From Sipunculus nudus (Eukaryota > Annelida > Sipuncula > Golfingiida > Sipunculidae), in assembly GCA_026874595.1 (NCBI GenBank), contig CM049307.1, positions 94,590,330 to 94,654,329 on the forward strand: DNA of 64,000 bases, in the 5' to 3' direction. The position numbers and the translations under genes are program-made. Shown one piece after another: positions 34,801-43,800 of the stretch; position 1 is the stretch's first letter, and each line of letters opens with the position of its first letter. The notes below the pieces were generated by a model, which saw nothing but the letters and a program-made list of their open reading frames with translations, was not told the DNA's origin and did not search any database.

Positions 34801-37800
34801 CTAATTACTATCTCAGCTTTAATTTATTACTAGAATTAATAGTCAATTTCAAACCTGGTGAAGTTTTTACTCTTCTGAAGTAAGGAATTACTTATCTGAT
34901 GAACATCCACACTTTCATAGCAATACACCACTTTGTGGACACAATTAAATGTGCACTTTAATCATTGTAACCCTGGTGGTACAATACAAAATCTAAAATG
35001 CAGCACAGCCTAGAATAAGAATGAATCAAATACAGCAAATAATAACATTCATCAAGTTTAAACACCATCGGGGGGGGGGGGGGTGCAGGGCAGAGGGGAA
35101 GCCTGCTGGTAGTGGCCAAGCTGAGCCAAGGCAAGCTGCCTGGGGTGGGTTACATGATGCAAGTGAAGGCTGTACTACTAGGTGGGCTAGTTGTAAACAA
35201 CACTTGACATGGTGTATGAAAACTTGAATAAAAGCTACTCTTTTCAATCAATTTCTTTGAAATTTCAGATTTTAAAAGATTAAATCCTTATGTATATATG
35301 CTGTGAAAATAAATCAACAGTGCTTACAGGGAAAAAACATGCCATTGCCAAAGTTGGACAAAATTTTAGGTATTGATTTTTTATTTATTCTAATAACTTG
35401 AAAAAATTTTAAAATTCAGATCTAATTGTTGGTAAAAAAAATTGTCTTGATTAAAAAAAGTTGTATTCCTGAAAAAAAGTCTCTAGCTTCAGCAATTCTC
35501 ATGTTAGGGGAGTAAATATATTTCCTGATTTTTTAAAAATTGCATTATATTTTGGCCCATAACTTCAAAATAATACCCAACACATCTAATTTTTTGTATG
35601 TTCATAGAAAATGTATGGAAGAATATGAATACTAAATATGATCAAAAACAGATCAGTGGTTTTGATATTAGGCAGCCTTGAAGTGTAACAATGGCTTTTT
35701 TATGGAAAACAGAGGTTTTTCCTTAATATCTCGAAGGAACGAAGTCCTCATGACCCAATTTTCGGTATGGTAGGAGATTTTGGGGACATCTAATGGTATG
35801 CAAAATTTTGGAATCGTAGGTCCAACGGTTTCGAAACGTGCCCTGTTAATGGACGGACGGCTGGACGGCGGACAATGGACCACGACTATAGCTCAGATGA
35901 CTTATAGTCAGCTGAGCTATTAAAAATAGAACTTTCAATTTTTAGTAGGTAAATAAGCACAAATCTTTATTACAATATTTTATATAAAATGAGAATCGGG
36001 ACAAGAACCTTTGGAGGTGAGCATTGTATCACCAGATCAACTTCTGGGATGTCAAGTCCTCGTGCGGCTACGTCTGTGGTGATTAAACACTTGTAACGAC
36101 CTTCGCGGAATTTCTGAAATAAAAAAGGTTCAACTTTGCAATGACCTGTGAGCTGTAAACATACATTTACATAGCACATATGGAGTTAATATCACTATAA
36201 ATGCCTGATTATTCCAGGTTATATTTAAAATATGACAATAAGGGCCTGCAAATTTTTCACTGAAAGTGACTGATCAGTATATACTTTATTTTTACGTAAT
36301 GCGCTGACAATATTGTCACAAATTTTGTTCAGTGCACTGACTTGAAGTGCACTCCAGTGATGTAGTACTGGAGTCCACACTTAAACTAGAGTCCACACTT
36401 GAGTCCACTTTTTAAGGGACTCAGATTTGGACTTAGACTTATACTTGGGAAGCCTGGACTCAAGATATCAGGATGATTCCATCTCTAAAGACTCTGACTT
36501 GAGGACTGTAGAATTGGACAAAATTCTATAGGACTCAAGACTTGGACATGGGCGACTTGGACGGTGTGAACTTGACTACAACACTGGTGCATGCAACTGA
36601 AATTTCAAAGGCATGTATCTTAATTTTCTTTTATCTTCAGAAAATAAAGTGCAATTATCAAATAATCATTTACAGGTAACTAATCAAGTGATAGCGGAAG
36701 CTAATAGTGAATGTTCTAAGGTGGTGCAAGAACCAGAACCAATCACAAACTGAATTTCACATGTAACTGGGAATGTAAGATGGTGTTTATATCACGACCT
36801 TTACAAACTATACAGTCACTTACTGCTAACACTTTTTCTCTTTTATCTTGCGGGATGTCACCATGGAGGACATGGGTTTCCTGTTTGATGGCTGTACTGA
36901 TGGCTAACTCATCAGCGTCTTTCTTGGTCTGGCAGAACACGATGGCACGGCCATGGTTCCCACTGTACACCTGAACAATGTCCCCAATAGTAGAAGCCCT
37001 GTCAAAGTAGCTGCACTTGATAGCCAGGTGCTGGAATTCATAAGAAAGACAAAATAAAAACAATACCTTCTTCAGGCAATAATGAAACATATAATCCAGC
37101 CCTATAAACATCATGACTGATTTTTCATGTCTCAAAACTTCCATTCTGATAATTACTAAGGTGTACCTGTATTTATATATATCTGTTTTGGCATCTTTGC
37201 CAATGCAATAAATCTCCATTCTCAGTATCTTCATTTTTGCTATCAGGCTTTGTCTGAATCAAATTTGCACAGCAGGCAGAAATATTAGGCATATCTGAAC
37301 ACCCCTTATACCTGAGGTTCCTTAGTTAAAATGATGGAATACATTAGAATTCAAACTGAAATATTTATTGAAAATACATTATGTGTATGACAAGACTGGC
37401 ATTATTTTATATTAAGTATGCAATTATTGACATTCTTTATAATTTTGAGATAAAGATAAAAAAAGAATTTTTAGCCAACAGCCAGCACAAATATACAAAA
37501 TGCAACCTAATAATTGTTTAAACAAGACATAAAATACAATATTTTATTAATCAATTGGTAAATACTATTTAACTATATAAAGTACACAATTACCAAAAGT
37601 CAGTTACAGGCAATTCAGGTGAAAAATACCAACATATGTATAGCATATCACCTAAACTGCACTGAAAGACAAAGGGAAACTTATTATTATACCTGCACAT
37701 TTGTGGCTGTCTTGATTACTGAGGAGCCGATCAGATCTACTTTCTTTACATCTTTTCTCATGTATTTCTCAGCCGTCTTGTACACCCAGGTAGGCATTGT

Positions 37801-40800
37801 GGCAGAAAACAGCAACGTCTGTGGTTTATCCTCTGATAAAGACATGAAAATATTGTTCATTGAACTCAAGTATGAGCCTTCCTTGTGGCAGAAAACAGCA
37901 ACGTCTGTGGTTTATCCACTGATTAAGACATGAAAATATTGTTCATTTAACTCAAGCATGAACCTTCCTTGAATTAATATCCTTTATTGATATATAATTG
38001 CAGTTAAATATCTTTTAAAGAAGAGCACTTTTACAATATTAATTAACTGTAGATATGCAAATACTCAAAGAATTGCTATACAAAACCGCTGTTAAAGAGA
38101 AGAACTGGGATGACTGCAGTGGATAAGTGATGTGTAAAGAGTGTATCTATAGGTTGAATCTACAAGCAAAATTTACTATTTGTTAAATACTTGGGCAAAA
38201 GTGGGCAACCACATCAAATTATAATCATCCTACCTGATTCGTCTTTGTCGTAAGCATACTTCAAGATGGCTTCCACTGATTCTGCGAACCCCATGTCCAA
38301 CATCTGATCCACCTCATCCAGTACGACGTGCGTGACCTTGGACAGGCTCAAGGTTCCTTTCTCCAAGAAATCCATCGTACGGCCAGGTGTCCCGACTAAA
38401 ATGTCAATCCCATGACGAATCGCTGACTCTGCAAAAGCAACAGACCTCTATTATTTTTTTTACTATCTCAAAGTAAAATAAATAATGATTTACTTTCTTT
38501 CTTATTTAAAATAAAATATTCAGTGCTATATAAACATTTACTTTTATTACTGCTTATATTGAATTTGACTTAAAACTTGTAATATCTTGTTTTTTTTTAT
38601 GATCAAGCCAAAGATAAAAGAATAATGAAATGCCATGTGGAGAGTAAATTATGAACCAACCCATTTGTCAGGTTAACTTTTCAGACAGCAGCTATACACT
38701 GCAGGCATTCAATATCCCTTTCATTTTAACCACTGCTTTGAAAAGCAAGGTTCTCTGGGTTTCACCACCAGGGCTGGCACAGGATTAAGCTTTGTAATCA
38801 GACCAATGAGAGTGTGGTATTACATTGTTCTGATTCTTGCCCCTATGCCAGCACTGGTATTGAGACCCTGAAAAACTTGCTCAACAAAGCAGCAGTTTAA
38901 GCAAAGGAGATCTGGAATGACTGCATTGTATAACAGCTGAGAAAAGAGTTTATTTATCAGCTCCTTGTAGCCGAAAATGACACACACTCACACAGGTTCA
39001 AAGCTTACACATACTGATTTTATTCATTTACATCCAATTACCCATAAATACACAAATACATTTTAAGCTTTGCTCTCACCTTGAGGGGCGTATGGTGTAC
39101 CACCATACACACACAGCACTTCCAAATCGTCTGTGATGCTGGCAAAATCATCAGCAACCTGCTTAGCAAGCTCCCTGGTAGGGGCCAGTGCAAGTACCTG
39201 AGAACAAAAACATGAACATTTAACAATCAGATGGCCGTACAAGCTACTTGTTTACATGTCCGAAGAATGAATCAATCCATAAAATTACAAACAACAAAAT
39301 TTAATTTCATCCTGTGACCTATTATTGGATTAAAATAGAAGCAGACTACCAGTCAGTACTTTGCCAGTCACACTTAAAACACTAACAATCTTAATTTGTA
39401 CCTTAGTCTGTGTATACCATATTTGGTATATCTCGTGCACTGGGCTGTTTCAGGCCTTAAACCACCCTCCCCTTATCTTGTAACCCTAAGCTCTCCTTTT
39501 CCCTCTAAGTGGACCAACCATATGAGAAAGCTACTGATGTCAAACTAGAAGGTCTATAAATTTCTCAACACAACACAAAGATTACATAACAGAAGGCAGC
39601 ACAAGGTGGTTAACAGAACTGTATGAGGCCATCCTTTATTACACACTGGGTATTAACTCCAAAATTTTGTACACTACAATAGTAATGTCAGTTCTGGACT
39701 CGGGCACAATTCAAACAAGCATATTCCTGGAATTTATGTCCCCCGCTTTAAGATCTTGTTGTTTTTCATGCTTGATAAAGGACGGACAGACAGAGTGACA
39801 GACAGACAGACGTCAGACACTCCAAAACAAATCCCAACCAGGGTAAGCATGAGAGCAATCACTGACCAAAATGTGAATGAAATCCAATAATATTTAGGAA
39901 CTTTATCCCACAGAAACAAAAACCTGACAAACTGACAGAGTGACAGACAGACCGACGGACATAAGCCAGATACTTCAAAACAAATCCAAATCAAGGTAAG
40001 CATGAGAGCAATCACTGACCAAAATTTGAATGACACCAGATAATATTTAGATAAAACTCTGTTTTAGGGGATACAATGAAATCGGATAATATTTAGGAAA
40101 GTTATCGCACGGAAATGAAAATCTGATGGACTGACAAACAGGGTGACAGACAGACGGAAGCCAGACACTCCAAAACCAACCCCAACCAAGGTATGCATGA
40201 CAGCAATCACTGACCCAAATTTGAATGAAATCAGATATTAATTAGGAAAGATATTGCATGGAAACGAAAACCTGACAGGCAAAGTGACAGACATACAGAC
40301 AGAAGCCAGATACTCCAAAACCAATCCCAACCAAGGCATGCATGTGAGCAATCAATGCCCAAAATTTGAATGAAATCAAATAATATTTAGGAAAGTTATT
40401 GCACGTAAAAGAAAAACCTGACAGACAGACAGACAAAGTGACAGAAAGACAGAAGCCAGACACTCCAAAACCAATCCCAACCAAGGTATGCATGAGAGCA
40501 ATCACTGACCCAAATTGGAATGAAATCAGATAATATTTAGGAAAGTTATTGCATGGAAACGTAAAACTGACAGACAGACAGACAAAGTGACAAACAGACA
40601 GACAGAAGCCAGACACTCCAAAACTAATCCCAACCAAGGTATGCATGACAGCAATCAGTGACCCAAATTTAGATGAAATTGGATAATATTTAGGAAAGTT
40701 AACATTCCTGATGGAAACGAAACCTGACAGACGGACAAAGAGACAGACAGACAGACAAACCTAAAACAATGTCCTTCCCATCCGCGGAGCAGGGGACAAT

Positions 40801-43800
40801 TATCCACTGCATGTTAACACTGTTGTGTTGAGCATTCATTCTTAGCATAAAGGAAAGATAATATCAGCTTTTGCCAACAACTTTAAGGAATAAACAGAGG
40901 CTATTAACCTAAATAAGCAAAGACACAGATGCTATTAAGGTTAATAATAGTATACAAATGATTTAGTAAAGAAATACTCATTTACGACTACATATCCTTG
41001 TTTACTAACCTTAGGTGGTCTGCCAGATTTTCTGCTTGCCGATTTTCCTGACAATTTCTCCACGAGTGGTATGGCAAAAGAGAACTGAAAAATAATAAAT
41101 AGACAAGACTTCATTATGGTTATCAAATGATTTGGAGCATCATTATGGAATGATGGTTAAAGACCGCGTTCCACTATAAATACCAGGGGGCGTTACTGGG
41201 CACCATGGAGTTTAACATTATATCTGCAAATGTTCACTAGGGCTCTGACTATATTTTGAGTATTAGCTGGGAACAAAGTTGTTGTCTGAGCTGGATTTTG
41301 GCAGCCATGTTCCTAATACTACAAATAACTGAAATTAATTATGTTTCATGTATGAAGTTATGTGGTTTCTGCAGGAAAATGATTTATATGTGCCCATGCC
41401 AGTCCCAGTTCAAATTTAGCGGGGGAGGTGCAAAGTCACAGCAGGCACCAATCAGATGGCAGCCAGTATGTATATAAACAACAGCACGTGGCCTCCTGTA
41501 CAGGCAGGGTATGCTGTGTCATTAGTCAGTTCAAAATGCTGGAACTCACCAAACCATATCCTTGGTGAAACTTATTATTGTGCAAATTTTTAATTTTATT
41601 CCATAATGGCTCTGAAATAATTGAATTGATAAAGCAGTTTAAATCCAAATTTTGTCATAAATAACACCTACATGACACAGAATGGGAGTACATACTAAAC
41701 AGCAGGCAGGTATTTCCTACACCAGTGTGAAGCTGTGCTGCTGCAGGACTGAATAAAATTCTGGGTCAATGTAGTTTAAGGTCATGGACTGGGATATGAA
41801 CCAGATTTGGTTATTTCAATAATTTAGGGAATTTCTCAAAACAGACAAAACACATATAGGCCTACATATTTTATATAATTGACTGAGTCATATTTAAATG
41901 AAACTAACAGTATTTTAACATGAGTTCTTGTTACAAAAATACTAAATAAAGTCTAAACATTTGAAATGAAATATGCTAGAAAAACCTTATTAACCACTGA
42001 ATTTTTTTGTGCTGCCTTTGAACCCTGCCTTCTAGCTTGTACACGTCTTTCAATCCAGTCATTAATCTTGATTTACCCTTGGGGGACCAGGCTAGCAAGG
42101 TGACAAGCACAGGGCCAGCAAATTTGGTGTGCTGGTGTATACATATTACACAGGCAGCTGTACTAAGGGGGTATCTGTTTGGTATCAGTTGATTAGTATC
42201 GCCTTCCTCTGACTATTCAAAAGACTTGTATTCCACAGTAATCACATATATTTCAAAATCTTTGCCATTCCATTCATATATAAAATATGTATAGGGATCC
42301 AAGGAGACATTAAGTTGTTTTCTGATTCACACTTACACACTTACTGACTGAGCCAGTACAAAAGAATAGACCACATATGTCATGCAGTAAACCACGTGCA
42401 CTGACTGAATGCTGTGTGAAAAGCTGGACCCTGGCTGTCAGTCACAGTCACATGACCTATCGTGTTACAAGGGAAAACCCCAAGTGAACCACTGGGTTCA
42501 GAATCCCGGCCTTTAAGTTTCAAGTGACTAATGTTATTTTTTATTGAAAATTTGTCTCCTGAATCCTTGTTGTTGCACTACAGATATCAAAATCAAGGTT
42601 TTAATTAAAATAACAGTACTGCATTGGTGCAAATGTTCATCATCTTGATCAAGCAAAGAATAATATTTGAAGGCAGATAATTATCAATTCAAAAATCCCA
42701 TAAGTATCCAACAACAGATGATACATTTGAAAATAACCATGACAACAAATTCTACAGATAATAATGTTCTACAGATCTAATGATCAAAATAAAACTTGAG
42801 TACTCCACAAAAATTTTGTTTTATATTTCAATATTTTAATTTTCAAAATCAACTTATACAAAAAGTACATTCTAAGCTACCGGTACTAAGTTTCCATTTA
42901 GCTCACAAAATGAATAAAAATAACTCTACAATCAGTAAGTACAACTCAATATGGAATTATAATTTATAAACTGACATGCATACATCAGTCCATATTTTGT
43001 TGTACAAGTCATATAAATATATATACTCACTGTCTTGCCAGTACCAGTTCCTGAAAGACAAAAATATGTCACTTGTTCTGTCAGCTTAAACATCAATATA
43101 CAATTAAGACACACAATGTATTACTATTACCCAAGCATATTTTTCACAAAGGTTCTTTTGCATTTGTGAGCAGCTTACCTCATGTGATGGAATATGTCTA
43201 TATTTTAATTTTAAAAGAATAAAAGGGACATAATAAAAGGGACATGTATTGAAAGAATGGGCCATGTGTTCCAAAACAGACTGAACAATACCTGCATGTA
43301 ATTTGTTCACACCACCAAGTCATTTCCTGACATTTCAGCATAAATTCCACAAAACCTCTAACAATATTCAAGATTTAGAAATACTAGGGCTAATTTTAAA
43401 GGTACATTTTAAAGCTGAGGATCAGGTATTTAAAATTAAAAAAAAAAAACCCATGCAATCAAAGCACCACTGATATGGACTACATTTACATACAAACAAA
43501 CTGGCCTTGAATTAATATTTTCTTAATTATGTACTTACTGGCTTGGGCGACCACATCGTGTCCATCATACACAAAGTCATATGTCTTTGCTTGAACTGGG
43601 AAGAGATACTTCACGTTTCTTTCTGTAACAAAAAACCATTAATTTCTATAGTAAATTACTTCCTCAAATTCCCAAACAGTTGAACATGTTCATACAGTAA
43701 CAAAATATGTAGTCTGAATGTCATGCAAATTTTCACACATTAAGACTGATTTCAATTGATTATTTGTGACAAGATATAAAATAACAGTTTCCATCAAGGA

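Noticed and set aside
39034-39226. Separate short gene on the minus strand
   Set aside because: It is DDX21 exon 5 in another frame.
40242-40646. 134-codon minus-strand frame rich in [11 protein letters not shown]
   Set aside because: Follows the 145-bp tandem array exactly; no splice sites or start context; membrane-like look is due to GACA repeats.
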